A stretch of DNA of 64,000 nucleotides. Source: Schizosaccharomyces osmophilus (Eukaryota; Ascomycota; Schizosaccharomycetes; Schizosaccharomycetales; Schizosaccharomycetaceae). Below the pieces are notes generated by a model. That model searched no databases, was not told the DNA's origin, and saw nothing but the letters and a program-made list of their open reading frames with translations. A program made the translations under genes and the position numbers. The number at the start of each line of letters is the position of its first letter. The first letter of the stretch is position 1. The stretch spans positions 1,081,501 to 1,145,500 of the forward strand of contig NC_079239.1 of NCBI RefSeq assembly GCF_027921745.1, in the 5' to 3' direction. Shown one piece after another: positions 43,851-54,800 of the stretch.

Positions 43851-44717
43851 TCAATGTTTGTTGTGGTTGCCGACCACGGGAATCAATACACCGCAAAGAA
43901 CAGCGACTAAAATACAAACGATAAGTATGCAAACACCGAAGCAAATCCATTTCTTCCTTCTAGCATCTCTGGCACTCTTAATGGCACGGTCCATATGTTG
44001 CGTACCCTCACCCATATTTGTTCTTACGTTGACGGCATCAGTAACAATTTTATCAACGGCAGGTTCTTGCTCCTGAACCATGGTAGCCATGTCTTGAAAC
44101 AATTGAGCAAGTTCAGCGATAGTACGTTCAATCTTTTTAATGTCTGCATGACGTTCCTGTACTTCTCGAAGTGCAGTTCTGGCTTCACCAGAACGATTGG
44201 AGCGTAGCAAAGCCTGAGCGAAGACCTGACCGCCGTTTTCTTCACTGATTGCGGTTTGGAAATCTTCTTCAGTAGCTCTAGGGTTAGCAATTTCGAGTTG
44301 GCGGCGCATGCGTTGCTCGTATTGTGCACGATAAGTCTTCTCAATTTGCAAAAAGTGTCGGATCTGATCCATAAATTTCTTCTTAACAGCTTCAGTTTGA
44401 GTTTTTCTAGTAGCGGTGTCATTGTCAGGAGGCAGCTGCATGTTTTGTGACTCCAAAGATCGAATTGCCAATTGTACACTGGTTTGCAAACGACGGGTAT
44501 CAGCAGTAAATCCTTCTAGCTGGCGTGTAGTAGCAGCGATGTTGGATTCGTCAACTTCCTGGAGAGATTGTTGATGCAGCATTTCTATTCTGCCAACATT
44601 GTCCTCAATTTGTCGAATGGCATCTCGTATATGATCAATTTCCTCAAAGAACTCTCCCATGCTAAGTGGAATCATTTCCACCCCAAGGGAGTAATCAGTC
44701 TCCTTGTTAGCATTCAT
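43851..44717 (-). CDS. psy1: Plasma-membrane syntaxin Psy1 (Qa-SNARE)
   Basis: This single exon gives 288 residues from the ATG of MNANKETDYSLGVEMIPLS (S. pombe Psy1 is about 284). The frame also has an ATG 35 codons upstream, but the added sequence has no counterpart in syntaxins. An Habc domain (residues ~20-150) is followed by the SNARE motif (ERHADIKKIERTIAELAQLF) with zero-layer Gln in AQLFQDMATMV. A basic junction (DARRKK) and a C-terminal anchor (ICFGVCILIVCILVAVLCGV) close it. It mediates exocytic fusion at the plasma membrane and at the forespore membrane in sporulation. Convergent with gtb1. Confidence 0.95.
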   Translation of the reverse strand: MNANKETDYSLGVEMIPLSMGEFFEEIDHIRDAIRQIEDNVGRIEMLHQQSLQEVDESNIAATTRQLEGFTADTRRLQTSVQLAIRSLESQNMQLPPDNDTATRKTQTEAVKKKFMDQIRHFLQIEKTYRAQYEQRMRRQLEIANPRATEEDFQTAISEENGGQVFAQALLRSNRSGEARTALREVQERHADIKKIERTIAELAQLFQDMATMVQEQEPAVDKIVTDAVNVRTNMGEGTQHMDRAIKSARDARRKKWICFGVCILIVCILVAVLCGVLIPVVGNHNKH

Positions 44718-45246
44718 TTTGCACCAATTAAATACTATTTTAGGTGCTAAAGAAATACTTAGGTGCTTTTTGTTGTTGGTGAAAGTCAAGTTTGTTTTCA
44801 ATACAGGAACAAAGCAAATCACTTGTTATTGCCTAGCGTACTGTACCGTAGCAATATAAAATAATTACACCTGTCACCATAGTCTATATACTAAAGTTCA
44901 TTATAATTCGTTAAATGTTTAAACAAATGCAACGTTAACGTTAAAAAACTTAAAGAGACTTAAGTTTTGGTACTCTTAATAAACAAATACCTTAGTTAGC
45001 TCTATGCAGAATTCATTAAGCTCTGCAATTTGAGCAAGGTCAATTAATTAAATTACTTTTTTTTAGAAGTTCTAACACAGAGTAGAATGTCTATATTAAG
45101 AAATGAGTGGATTTTGTCTGTCATCAGGTTCCTAAATAGTATTTTCACAAAGCAAAGCAGACAATTTCGTAAATTTGTGTAGTGCTTTCATCCTATATAT
45201 GAATTCAAAAAAACCATTGAAGCCTTGCCGTTGTTCCTGTTAATTT
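44718..45246. other. psy1 promoter / naa40 3' flank
   Basis: Tandem leftward genes flank this region. It contains an AACGTTAACGTT stretch near 44931 and AT-rich DNA. No gene recognised. Confidence 0.3.
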
Positions 45247-45807
45247 TTATACACGCGTGTATAAGATGTAGTAATCTGGATGAACAACTTTACCAGATCG
45301 AAACATTTTTGACTGAGGAGATGTTGCATGCGGTGAAAAATGAAATTGACGATAGAATTTGAGAGCTTGCTCATTTTTACCAAAGACGGTCAGAAAGACA
45401 TACGGGATTTGTCTTCGCTCAGCGATGCGTAGTAGCTGTTTCATAAGCCAAGATCCACATCCTTTTCTTCTCATCTTCATTGTAATCTGAAGTTCATATA
45501 AGTAAAGACATGGAAGATCGGCTTCGACTGTCTCTTCAAAACTCATAAAACCAACCAACTCATGCCGTTCGGTACTATATAAACAGACATAGCGAAGAGT
45601 ATCCATGCTCATCTCTCTCCATTTTTCTCCTTCATCCCATCTTAAAACGCTGTTTTCATAAAGGCATTGCATGTTTTCCTTGACTAAAGCAAAACATTCT
45701 TTCAATGCATTGTTTTCCATTAATGAAAAAAACTCCATAGTCAAGCCATTTTTTTCTAAATACGCTTCATCACTAATATTCCATTTTTGCTTTGTTTTGT
45801 CGGTCAT
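45247..45807 (-). CDS. naa40: Histone H4/H2A N-terminal acetyltransferase Naa40 (Nat4)
   Basis: This single exon gives 186 residues. It is a GNAT fold: LYLYELQITMKMRRKGCGSWLM contains the acetyl-CoA motif RRKGCG, preceded by LVGFMSFE, and followed by VFLTVFGKNEQALKFYRQFHF. NatD enzymes acetylate the alpha-amino group of Ser1 of histones H4 and H2A, the only known substrates. The conserved Tyr/Asp residues for Ser-Gly-Arg-Gly recognition probably lie in the YILYTRV tail and the WDEGEKWREM segment. It reads in tandem with psy1 and pwi1. Confidence 0.92.
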   Translation of the reverse strand: MTDKTKQKWNISDEAYLEKNGLTMEFFSLMENNALKECFALVKENMQCLYENSVLRWDEGEKWREMSMDTLRYVCLYSTERHELVGFMSFEETVEADLPCLYLYELQITMKMRRKGCGSWLMKQLLRIAERRQIPYVFLTVFGKNEQALKFYRQFHFSPHATSPQSKMFRSGKVVHPDYYILYTRV

Positions 45808-46191
45808 TTCCTAGTGGGTTAAAGCACAATGTGGCCTAGGTCAGTGTCTGCTCTATTTATCTTTAGACATCGCTCTGAAAACTCTCATTTTTGGCAGTCC
45901 TGAATGTATCAGGACCTTCAAAGTTGTTTTTCATTCATAGTTGTTTTACATCAATTCGTATTATTTACGGGTAGTACTGACTCAAGCAGTATTTCGGAGT
46001 CAAGTAACACAAAACTGAATACTACTCAGATGGTTTAACAAGAGTGCGAGTCAATCTACTCCTTATATACTTAATAAACCCCTTCTCACTCTATATTGTG
46101 TCACCGTAATCAGAGTGGGCAACTATACGTTTGTAAAACCATTAATCATAACATTGTCAGATAGCTTCTATTCTTAATTTCGATTGGGAAT
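45808..46191. other. naa40 promoter / pwi1 3' flank
   Basis: No feature was seen other than AT-rich flanking DNA. Confidence 0.3.
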
Positions 46192-47226
46192 TTATCTCTC
46201 AGAAAACCTTTCTTCTTCACCCTCATAAGGTGAACGACTACGGTGTCTCTTGGAATAGTAGTCAGAGTCCCGCCTTTCAGGTCTTGATCTTCCGAACTCA
46301 TCAAACTCATCATGTCTTTTATGAGCACCCGCTGGATGATGAGAAGAACGATAGCTTCGTGAACTACTGCGGCCTGCATAGGGACGCTCATGGGGGTCAG
46401 CCTCATGCCTGCTTTTATGGTGTCGACGTGGTGACCTTTCTCTCTCGTAGGATGATCTTTCGCGAATTTCTCTTCGTGGAAACCTTTGAGGTTCTCGTCT
46501 ATGTCGCACTTTAGACCGTTCTCTAGTATCCCACTGTCGATCTTCTCTGGAAGTACGCTCTTCGGTTGGATGTAAAGAGCGATCAATCTCTTTTCTGGCT
46601 TCAGATTCCGAAACGTCTCTTTGGCTCTAGCTGATTTAGTACTTGTTGATCGTTTCAGCGAACTTACCCGAAGTTTAGAAAGTTCTTCTTTCTTTTCCTG
46701 GATGAACTTTTCAGGAATCCCATAAGGATTCTGAGAAGCCGATAATATTAATAACCATAGCCCTTCCGTAAATTCAGGCGCCTTGCTTTCCAAAAACCCC
46801 GTGAGATTTATTTGAACTTTTTTAGGATCTAAAGCAGACTCATTATGGGAATCGGTGTTTTTCGATGCCTCAACAGCCTCTTCTAGCATGCTATACACGA
46901 AATCAATCACTACCTCATCTTCAAATCCTATAAGCTCGATTAACCGATTAGCTATCCAGGGCTTTAGTACCTCAATATTTATTTTTTTCATATCCACCTT
47001 TCATATGAAGTTAGCATTTACTTTCTAGTCTTTGAAGGATGTTCAGGTTTGCCATCTGTATATGCACTCATACCTTTGTACCAAAGCTAGGTGGAAATCT
47101 CGTGTTTCGCATCAATTTCTTGTCAGCACTAGTATATAACGTTTCTTGTTCAGCACCAACGCCCTTAGAACAGTTAGTATATAAGGTTAAAATTCAGAAC
47201 CTCCATACTTTGTAAAAACCACTCAT
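46192..47226 (-). CDS. pwi1: PWI-domain splicing coactivator (SRRM1-like)
   Basis: There are four exons: 47209..47226, 47074..47163, 46668..46997 and 46192..46626 (290 residues; S. pombe about 301). Exon 1 is 18 nt (MSGFYK), exon 2 gives GVGAEQETLYTSADKKLM and ends FPPSFGTK, and exon 3 starts VDMKKINIEVLKPWI, the signature of the PWI domain (residues ~30-125; VLKPWIANRLIELIGFED). Exon 4 is rich in Arg, Ser and His (RRHHKSRHEADPHERP, KRHRSRSPYEG), the RS-like tail. SRRM1 proteins bind RNA and exon-junction factors and bridge SR proteins to the spliceosome. All introns have CTAAC- or CTAAA-like branches. A model starting at 46997 or 46991 would lose the family's conserved N-terminus. Confidence 0.9.
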
Positions 47227-47595
47227 TTCGAAATGATAATGTGTTTCTATATGTATTCTGATATTATAAAATAAATAAAAACCCTGAAAAGATGCTTTAA
47301 TGTGTGAGAACTGTTGAAGTTCAATTCGTTAAATAATCGGGTTTTAAAATGGCTCTTACTATACACTCAACCAATACCTCGTTCATATAAACACTAGAAA
47401 CGAGGGCGTTGCCGTTGTTTTCATGACTACATAAAATTTACAAACTTTCATTTACGACGTAGACAATTCTTTTTCTGTGAATGAGAAATTAGGTTTCTTA
47501 CTAGCTATACATTTTCGCTTCAAGTACTGTATTATACCACCAGAAGTGTCGAATCCAAATTTTTAAGTTCTACAAAGTTATGATGACTATTTAAT
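47227..47595. other. pwi1 promoter / rps18 3' flank
   Basis: AT-rich DNA between two leftward genes. No feature was recognised. Confidence 0.3.
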
Positions 47596-48099
47596 TTATT
47601 TCTTCTTAGAGACACCAACAGTCTTACCACGGCGGCCAGTAGTCTTGGTATGTTGACCACGGACACGAAGGTCGAGAGCGTGACGAAGACCACGGTGAGT
47701 TTGGATCTTCTTAAGACGTTCAAGATCTTCACGGAGTTTACCCTCAACGTTGTTGGAGAGCAATTGGTGAGACTTGCCGTCGTTAATATCCTTTTGACGG
47801 TTAAGGAACCAAGTAGGGATCTTGAATTGAGTAGGGTTTTGAACGATGGTAACAAGACGCTCCAACTCTTCAGTGGTAAGTTCACCAGCACGCTTAGACA
47901 TGTCTACATCAGCCTTCTTGCAGACGATGTTGGCGTAACGACGACCGACACCCTTGATTTGAGTCATGGCGTACATGACCTTATGCTTGCCGTCAACATT
48001 GGTGTTGAGAAGACGGAGAATGTGTTGAAACTACACAGATTAGTACAGCTCATTTGTTTTATTTCATTTACTTACGTTCTCGGGTGGAACAAGAGACAT
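47596..48099 (-). CDS. rps18: 40S ribosomal protein S18 (uS13)
   Basis: There are two exons, 48076..48099 and 47596..48030, giving 152 residues, the standard eukaryotic length. Exon 1 encodes MSLVPPEN; exon 2 starts [20 protein letters not shown]. The [47 protein letters not shown] and [13 protein letters not shown] blocks are intact. The protein sits in the head of the 40S subunit and touches uL5. An intron after the first few codons is typical for ribosomal protein genes. Codon usage is strongly biased toward preferred codons, as expected for high expression. S. pombe has two copies, rps1801 and rps1802; by neighbours this corresponds to the one beside the M28 peptidase gene. Confidence 0.97.
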
Positions 48100-48483
48100 G
48101 TTGTGATACCGGCTAATGCGCTGTGGGTAAAGTTTTACACGGAAGGATGTTTGTGTTGTCAAGTTGTGACTGTTTCTTTCCACTAAGAATCGTAGAGCTC
48201 TGGCCACGGTTTTAACAGTATATGAAAAATCGATTGTATAATATAATAGTAAGATTAATACTGTAGGCCGAGACTTTGTCGATCGTGCTTTTTATATACT
48301 TATTTTAAGATTCGGTTTTTGTACGTCTTATTCTATACATTTTTTAATAAATCTTATCAAACGCATAAGGAGCATTTGTGAATAAAAACTAGATCTCAAA
48401 ATTTCCGCAAAAAGTCGTACTGGTTCTTCATTAGGAAATGATTTCTATTTACAGAACTATTTGGAAATGTTGAACAAAATCTT
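48100..48483. other. rps18 promoter / peptidase 3' flank
   Basis: It contains the HomolD box at 48165-48172. No convincing HomolE partner was found. Confidence 0.5.
48165..48172 (-). promoter_or_regulatory. HomolD box of rps18
   Basis: On the minus strand the sequence reads CAGTCACA, 66 bp upstream of the rps18 ATG. This is the core promoter element replacing TATA in fission yeast ribosomal protein genes. Confidence 0.75.
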
Positions 48484-50949
48484 TTAATCCAACTCAAATG
48501 CAGCCGATACGACGCCCATACAAAGAGCGTCAATCCATTCTGGCAAGTAAACTTCATTTAGACTGGAACACATGCGCATACTAGGACGATGTTCACCTTC
48601 CTCAAATTTCGAGGGATAGTGCCCTATAGCATCGAGACCAACAAAATCGAAAAAGATTGGTTCATCGACATAGCTCATATTAAAGGAATACGAATTGATA
48701 CCGTAGGCGCTCACTTCACGGATATGGTGTCTACGCACATATTTTGGTAGTTCCGGCAAAGACCAAGATATTAAGTCTGCATCAAAAGATAGAACTGTCC
48801 AGATCAAACCAGGATAATCAACTGTCACCGTAACATTAGCAACTCCATTTTCTACCACCTTGTTTGAGAAAGACAAACGTGGTTTGTGTTCAAAGTTAGA
48901 TTCTTCATTTAAGGGAATGCGATACGATCCAAGGAACTGACTGAAAGGATACACTGTATCCCAATCAGAATTCCAATCGTTAACTTCCGTTTTAACAGCT
49001 GGTTCCTCGGAGATTTTACTAGCCACGTTAGATACAAGTTTGTCAAATCCTGGAGCAGAATCAGCAGTGGCAATATGTAAAGAAAACTCATTTGATGTAA
49101 TGTTTTCCATATGTTGAACGAAAACTCGTCGGGGATGTAAAGCATCATAGTAAGTGTCTTGTCCACCTAGAATGTAAGAGCTACTTAAAGCTACTAGTAT
49201 AGACAATAGAAAACCAAACTTTATAAAGCAAGGAGAACGTATACGTTGGATCCATGGCGAAAGGAGAGGGAAGCTAATAAAGAAACAGCAAGTGCAAATA
49301 GTACTAATAATATTATCGGCAACCTTTTCGATTCCAATACGGCCAGTGAGAGGTACAAAGATATCAAGCATTGTAATACTGGCTTCAAGACCAACAGTCA
49401 AAGACCCAATTGATCCAATTACGTAACTCAAAAGGTGAACTTCTTTCTGTTTCCTAAAAACAAAGTCGTTAATTACAAGGGCGAGGATCATGAAAAAGTC
49501 TATAAGCGTAGCAAGATAAGCGGAGGGCAATGGAATGAATGTCATCAAAGAAAATACCAAGATGGTGGCTTTAAAGGTTTGATACTCTGATTTCTTGTTT
49601 ATCCAAGAGGAAGATATGATAGAAGCAATAATCACAGGCAAATAAATTAATAAAGGCCAATTCTCGTTACGGAACCAACTCATCCCTTTGTTTAGGACAT
49701 TGCCAAATACGTACGCCCAAATGTTGGGGAAAAGGAATGCGCTAAACACCGTAAGAAGCTGGAACAAAAAGGGTAAAACTATAGAATCAGATCCCCTTAT
49801 AGCAAGATAAATTCCCAACCCACCTACAGCAGCATTCAAAATTCGACCAGTCGTGCTTGAATACATGAAGAAAAGCCGGTTGAAAATCGAAAAGTAAACG
49901 GTATCAGAAGTAGCCAGATTGTTCATGTTAGCTTCGTGTGACGTTAAGTATTGGAGAATAGCAAGAATGTTTCCGCCAAACTGTTGAGCAGTACCAGGGC
50001 TGATATAGAGGGCTCTATCCTTCTTTGTATGGTACAGGTAGCTGTTTTGAACAACTGCCATATCTAATCCAGTAAGATTTCCGTATTGGACAAATTGGCG
50101 AAAGTCTGTGTCACTTATGATAATGCCAGTACGAAAAACATCATCAGCTAAAACAGTAGCAAACGGACGTGGCACATGAGAGTATGCTTTAATCATTTCA
50201 TCACTTGTAGCTTGAAACAGTATTTCTGCACCGGTAGTTCCACAAGCCTCGAGATTGACGACGTATTTCACGGAGTCCTTAAGGACGCTTTGAGTGATAA
50301 ACATATGAGAAGCATCCTGCAAAGATTCTTCAGCATCGTTAAAGAGGAAAACGACCGAGTTTGTCAAAGGCGTGGGCTGAGAGGAAAGAATACGCAGGTT
50401 TTCCAAAAGGATACCCACGGCTAGGGCATCATCGGTAGCGCCAGGACTAGGTAAAGTAGAATCAATGTGAGCATTGACTAAAACGGCTTCCTCTTTGGAA
50501 GCATCAGTTCCGTTACTGAGACGAACAGCGATATTCTTCAAACCGTGGTACTTTTTTATCACATATTTGTTCATAAAATCAAAAAGATGAGCACCATCGC
50601 CTGACTCATAGTAAACTTCAATTTCATGAGTGTTTGAGAGAGGACTATTCTCCAAATTCTTCTGGATGGCTAAAACCTCGTCCATGATATATCGACGAGC
50701 GCGATCCTGTTCAACTGTACCAAGAATTCGATAACCTATATTTTCAGAAAGCTCCTTCACATGTCTCATTATTGCTTTCTCTGATAGTTGAGGAGTACCG
50801 TCAGGCTTGTAAAGACTGTCGACTGGGGATATTAAGGAATTGTGAAAGTAGGACACAATCTGAGTCATGAGCACTATTAGTGCAAACAAAAATAGAGAGG
50901 AGACTCCATGTTTCCTCAATACTTGGCAACCGCGGGATGGCGAAGTCAT
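48484..50949 (-). CDS. ER-membrane M28 metallopeptidase (Fxna/ERMP1-like)
   Basis: This single exon gives 821 residues. One N-terminal membrane anchor (residues ~16-36) is followed by a lumenal M28 zinc peptidase domain (~60-330). Its ligands are in LVNAHIDS (His, Asp), PGATDDALAVGI (Asp), NDAEES (Glu-Glu pair) and a late His in SYLYHTKKD. Eight or so membrane segments follow (~360-600), then a lumenal C-terminal domain. This is the ERMP1/Felix-ina architecture. Substrates in fungi are unknown to me. It matches S. pombe SPCC1259.02c in length and neighbours (rps18 and rpa12). The start is the only ATG before the first anchor. Confidence 0.9.
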   Translation of the reverse strand: MTSPSRGCQVLRKHGVSSLFLFALIVLMTQIVSYFHNSLISPVDSLYKPDGTPQLSEKAIMRHVKELSENIGYRILGTVEQDRARRYIMDEVLAIQKNLENSPLSNTHEIEVYYESGDGAHLFDFMNKYVIKKYHGLKNIAVRLSNGTDASKEEAVLVNAHIDSTLPSPGATDDALAVGILLENLRILSSQPTPLTNSVVFLFNDAEESLQDASHMFITQSVLKDSVKYVVNLEACGTTGAEILFQATSDEMIKAYSHVPRPFATVLADDVFRTGIIISDTDFRQFVQYGNLTGLDMAVVQNSYLYHTKKDRALYISPGTAQQFGGNILAILQYLTSHEANMNNLATSDTVYFSIFNRLFFMYSSTTGRILNAAVGGLGIYLAIRGSDSIVLPFLFQLLTVFSAFLFPNIWAYVFGNVLNKGMSWFRNENWPLLIYLPVIIASIISSSWINKKSEYQTFKATILVFSLMTFIPLPSAYLATLIDFFMILALVINDFVFRKQKEVHLLSYVIGSIGSLTVGLEASITMLDIFVPLTGRIGIEKVADNIISTICTCCFFISFPLLSPWIQRIRSPCFIKFGFLLSILVALSSSYILGGQDTYYDALHPRRVFVQHMENITSNEFSLHIATADSAPGFDKLVSNVASKISEEPAVKTEVNDWNSDWDTVYPFSQFLGSYRIPLNEESNFEHKPRLSFSNKVVENGVANVTVTVDYPGLIWTVLSFDADLISWSLPELPKYVRRHHIREVSAYGINSYSFNMSYVDEPIFFDFVGLDAIGHYPSKFEEGEHRPSMRMCSSLNEVYLPEWIDALCMGVVSAAFELD

Positions 50950-51865
50950 AATGACCCAAAAAGTAAGAAATGCAAAAAATGTTTACAAAGGAAAAAACAC
51001 CAAAGAGATAAACCAGAAAATAGGTATCAATAGAATGAAAAAATGAAAACCAACTGTTAAGTCTTTAATCTGAGCTTCAATAATTCAACCGCAGAGAATA
51101 TTGAACGGGTAAAGTACAATATTGACGAAATAATCCCGAACCCGTTATTTGAACAAAAAAATTTAGCAGATGAAACAAGAGTAAATTATTACAAGATCAG
51201 AAGCTCCTTAAATTCAAAACATGCGATGATCGCAGTTGCTTTCCAGTATAGGTAAGTTATAAGAGTAGCTTTGGATTAGACATGAGATATGACGGAGTAT
51301 GACCAGTGATAAAACTAGTCCGCCCATCAAGCTAGAGCTTCCAGTCATACAGCAAGTAAAAAAAAAAAATACCTACTGTTTGTCTTGTTTTTTATTTGGT
51401 GAATTTTTATGACGTCGACCTTAGATTTGAGCATTTGGTCGCAAATTTACTTCTTGGACAAACAGTAAAGCAGGAAATACAAAGGTTCGTATGCCAAGTT
51501 TATTTATAATAGGAAGAAGCAAATCAAATTGGTTGCCGGATTCCCATTCGGTAAAATGAAATGTGTAAAGGTAGCTGCTATGTATGTATTACCATTTTCA
51601 GCAGAGTGAAGAGAAAGTAAACAAAAACTTGTTGTTTCTTTTCACACTTCATACAGGACTACATTCATCATTCTACATCCATTAAACACTGCTGCATTTT
51701 TTATTTAAAAATATATGTTTACTAACGTATGATTGTTGGGTTGCCCAAATTTTCTTAGCAATGCCTTGCGTTAAAACGGTAAACTTCCTTACTTTCGATG
51801 CAAAAAAGAACATGCAAATCCTTTCCTTCACCTTGCTTTCCACCTAAAGGAAAAGACGAGCGAAC
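50950..51865. other. Divergent M28 peptidase / rpa12 promoter region
   Basis: This 916-bp region has no gene and no strong TATA. An A10 run lies at 51360-51369. Confidence 0.35.
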
Positions 51866-52362
51866 ATGTCAGCCATTGGATCTTTGGTATTTTGCTCTGA
51901 ATGCGGAAATCTTTTAGAAAGTACTACGGCACAATGGACGACCTGTGATCAATGTCAATCTGTTTATCCCTCTTCGCAATTTGCAAATTTGGCTGTCGAA
52001 ACAAAGAGTGGACCCAATGCATTTCCTTCTGCTTTGAAATTAAAACATAGCATTGTCCAAGTGGATACACAAAAGGAGGAGGCTGCAACGGTACGTAGAA
52101 TTGTGTTGGTTTCTCATGCTTTTATGAAAGACACACACTGTGATATTTGTCATGTCTTTTTCGTAGAACTTGATGAATTCATGATCACTTTTCTTGTTCA
52201 TCTAATCGAATACTAACATATATCTAGATTGACGAAAAGTGTCCTAAATGCGGTAACGATCAAATGACTTTCCATACCCTACAATTACGAAGTGCTGATG
52301 AAGGCTCCACTGTCTTTTATGAATGTCCTAGGTGTGGTTACAAGTTCAGCACGAATAATTAA
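51866..52362 (+). CDS. rpa12: RNA polymerase I subunit Rpa12
   Basis: There are two exons, 51866..52090 and 52228..52362, giving 119 residues, the same as S. pombe. The N-terminal zinc ribbon is CSECGNLL to CDQCQ (C-x2-C...C-x2-C). The C-terminal TFIIS-like ribbon is KCPKCGNDQMTFHTLQLRSADEGSTVFYECPRCGYKF, with the QxRSADE hairpin; acidic D-E residues enter the active site for RNA cleavage. The donor GTACGT and acceptor ATCTAG flank a 137-nt intron with a CTAAC branch. Rpa12 serves rRNA synthesis, transcript cleavage and termination. Confidence 0.96.
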
Positions 52363-53455
52363 AAAAAAAAAACAAGCAGGTGCCTGTAATTTTGGTAACA
52401 CGTCCGGCTCTTTATCCTCTAATCATATTTTCTCGAGCGTGATTATTGCCTTTGAAAAGTGATAAAAAATAAATTGAGGGAAAGGGATTCTTTTCTTCAT
52501 TCTAAGGTTTTTTTTGGTTTGGTTCATCGCTTAAGCGTATAATATATATTTCTTTTTTTTTTTGGATTAGGTCTGTCTTATTCACTACATTTTTTAATTC
52601 CCTGGAGATGATCATTACCCTTGGATAAACGGCACTTAAATAATAGTTTTCCGAAATGGACTACTATATTGCATACCATAGAAAGCTTTTCCGTCCTTTA
52701 CAGTCGTTCATTTCTCCCTTATAGTGGTCCTAGATATGCTTTCGTCAAATTCGTACACAGAATAGAAGGAATAATAGATGTTATAATTGTTTGGAATGCT
52801 GCTTCATTTTTATATTTTTTCATCGTAATTATCGACTAATATTTGTACTCTTCTAAACATTGACGAGTTTGTCTCTAATATCGTTTGCTTTGTTCACTCG
52901 AGAGAAGTTATTTTGGAAATTAAAAAGCGACTCATCTTCATTTTAGCATAAATATGATTTCTATATGTATTAATTTCTCTATAATGTAACTTGTTGATCC
53001 AAGTGTAGGAATATCTTTTAGATGTAGCTGAAACAGAGCAGTACAAGCATTAGCAGATATTTCTTTCTATTTATTTTACAATACAAACAAGTTCAAAAAG
53101 GAATGTGACACCATAATTCACTTGAGGACCAAATGGTTCCTAACTTTTCTAGTATCAATGAAGTATGTAAAAGCCCGACATGCGACACTGTAAAAGTAGA
53201 CTGCCATGGGTTTATTCACAAAAAAAACCAAATTTGTTTAGGACGCTCTTTGATACCAACTGCTAATGTCAACATTTTCTACTTCTTTTCTTTTGTTTAT
53301 TTACTATATGTCAAGTTTATAAACATCTGCCAAGATACAGAATGCACCATTAGCTTAAAGTGGTTAATGATATCACTAAGCTACACTATCCCGGCGAGAA
53401 AGGAGTCAAGCATGAAATAAGAGGAAATTGACGATCTGTATTCAATAAAGTAAAA
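52363..53455. other. rpa12-iec3 intergenic region
   Basis: A 1.1-kb tandem gap. A 95-codon ATG frame (53133-53420) ends just before iec3 and shows no recognisable family. It may be an upstream frame in the iec3 leader or chance. Confidence 0.35.
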
Positions 53456-54063
53456 ATGGCTTCCGTAAAGTCATTTAAAAGGAAATATCTGAAATTGAGA
53501 AAATCTTTTGATGTTGTCCTTCAGGAAACCGATGAAATTGAACAGAAAATAGCAGACATCTCACAAGTTTACCGTCGAATTTTGATGGAAAATACGTATG
53601 CTTTTTTTATTTTTCTTTAGAAGAGATGGAAAGGAAAATATTTAAGTATTTCTAGTCCTCTACTAACGCTGTTTGTAGGCATTTAACCGATTTACTTTTG
53701 GACATGAACAAGACAACATTGTCTACACCTCCAGCTAGTTCTCCCGGATCCCCGAATTGGCAAGCAAATGCTGTGCCTCGTATTGATTTTTTAGAAGATA
53801 CGTCCGTTGCTTATAGTTTAGAAAAGCCAATCGCCAGTACCCATAAGTGGCTATCTGGCTTAACAGCCCACTCCAAGTCCAACAATTCACTCTTGTCAGT
53901 TGGGAGCTCAAATACCTTCTCTAAACCAACCCCAAGCTTGCCGGCTCAGTCATCCCCTGCACCAGCCTCTACACCCATCAATCCTAGCTCTTTATGGAAG
54001 CAAAAGCGGAAAAGAACAGCAGACTCACCGTCGGAGCGTCGTTCTAGAAAGAGATCATCTTAA
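53456..54063 (+). CDS. iec3: INO80 complex subunit Iec3
   Basis: There are two exons, 53456..53595 and 53679..54063, giving 174 residues. The N-terminal ~60 residues form a charged coiled-coil-like helix (SFKRKYLKLRKSFDVVLQET, then IEQKIADISQVYRRILMEN), the Ies3/Iec3-type INO80 module. The rest is Ser/Pro-rich and probably disordered, ending in a basic cluster (KQKRKRTADSPSERRSRKRSS) resembling a nuclear localisation signal. The donor GTATGC and acceptor TTGTAG enclose an 83-nt intron with a CTAAC branch. Identification rests partly on position between rpa12 and cox9, as in S. pombe. Confidence 0.82.
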
Positions 54064-54800
54064 ACTAAATATACGTTTTCTTTTTGCAATTAGAAGAGCA
54101 TAGTACAGTTTGCATGTCCGATCTTTCTTACCGCATACTACTATTTTATTTATAATTAGAACACAGGTGCTATATTCCTATATATTTATACACTTTTCTT
54201 TTCTTTACTTTTTACTCAACAAACTGTGTGTGCTATTTATGACTGCTCCGGGCTGACAATTTTTACTTGGTAAGAAAAGGGTATGAATAATCAGTCAATG
54301 GGAGGCTTCGTTGTCTTCATTTGTAACCATTTAGTCTTCTTTTCCCCGTAATTTCTTTTTCTCTTTTGTAACTTCACCGTTTAACTATCATCAAAGTGCA
54401 ACGCCTATTCTATACGGCCTACATCCGTTTCTCCTTCAAAAATACAATACGAAGTTAGTTGATCACATGGAGAAATTACAGACAGTTTCGATGGAGTTGG
54501 GACCAGTCTGGGATACAAACTACTTATGACTACGGGTGGTCGTAAATCTAAATCAGTCTACCGGTTTCATTCTTGCTCATCAAGAGCCAAAATCAATAAA
54601 AAATTTAAAACACCTTTCATATTGAACAAACACCTATGGGTTTTCGCCAAAGAAGGGTAAACGAGCTAAATTTCAAATGAAGTCAATTAGTAGTAAAAGG
54701 AGTGCGAAAACATAATTGAAAAAAAAGGGAAAAAAAGACCAATGTGGAGTACTTCATCGTTAAATTGACGCATATTAGACATGTTCACAGGTCATCCGGT
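54064..54800. other. Convergent gap between iec3 and cox9
   Basis: 737 nt, long for convergent 3' ends. T-rich and without a recognised gene. Confidence 0.3.

Noticed and set aside
47650-48186. 178-codon frame antisense to rps18
   Set aside because: Codon-biased ribosomal protein genes often leave antisense frames open; it also crosses the rps18 intron and promoter.
53133-53420. 95-codon ATG frame just upstream of iec3
   Set aside because: No recognisable domain; possibly an upstream frame in the leader, but not supported as a gene.
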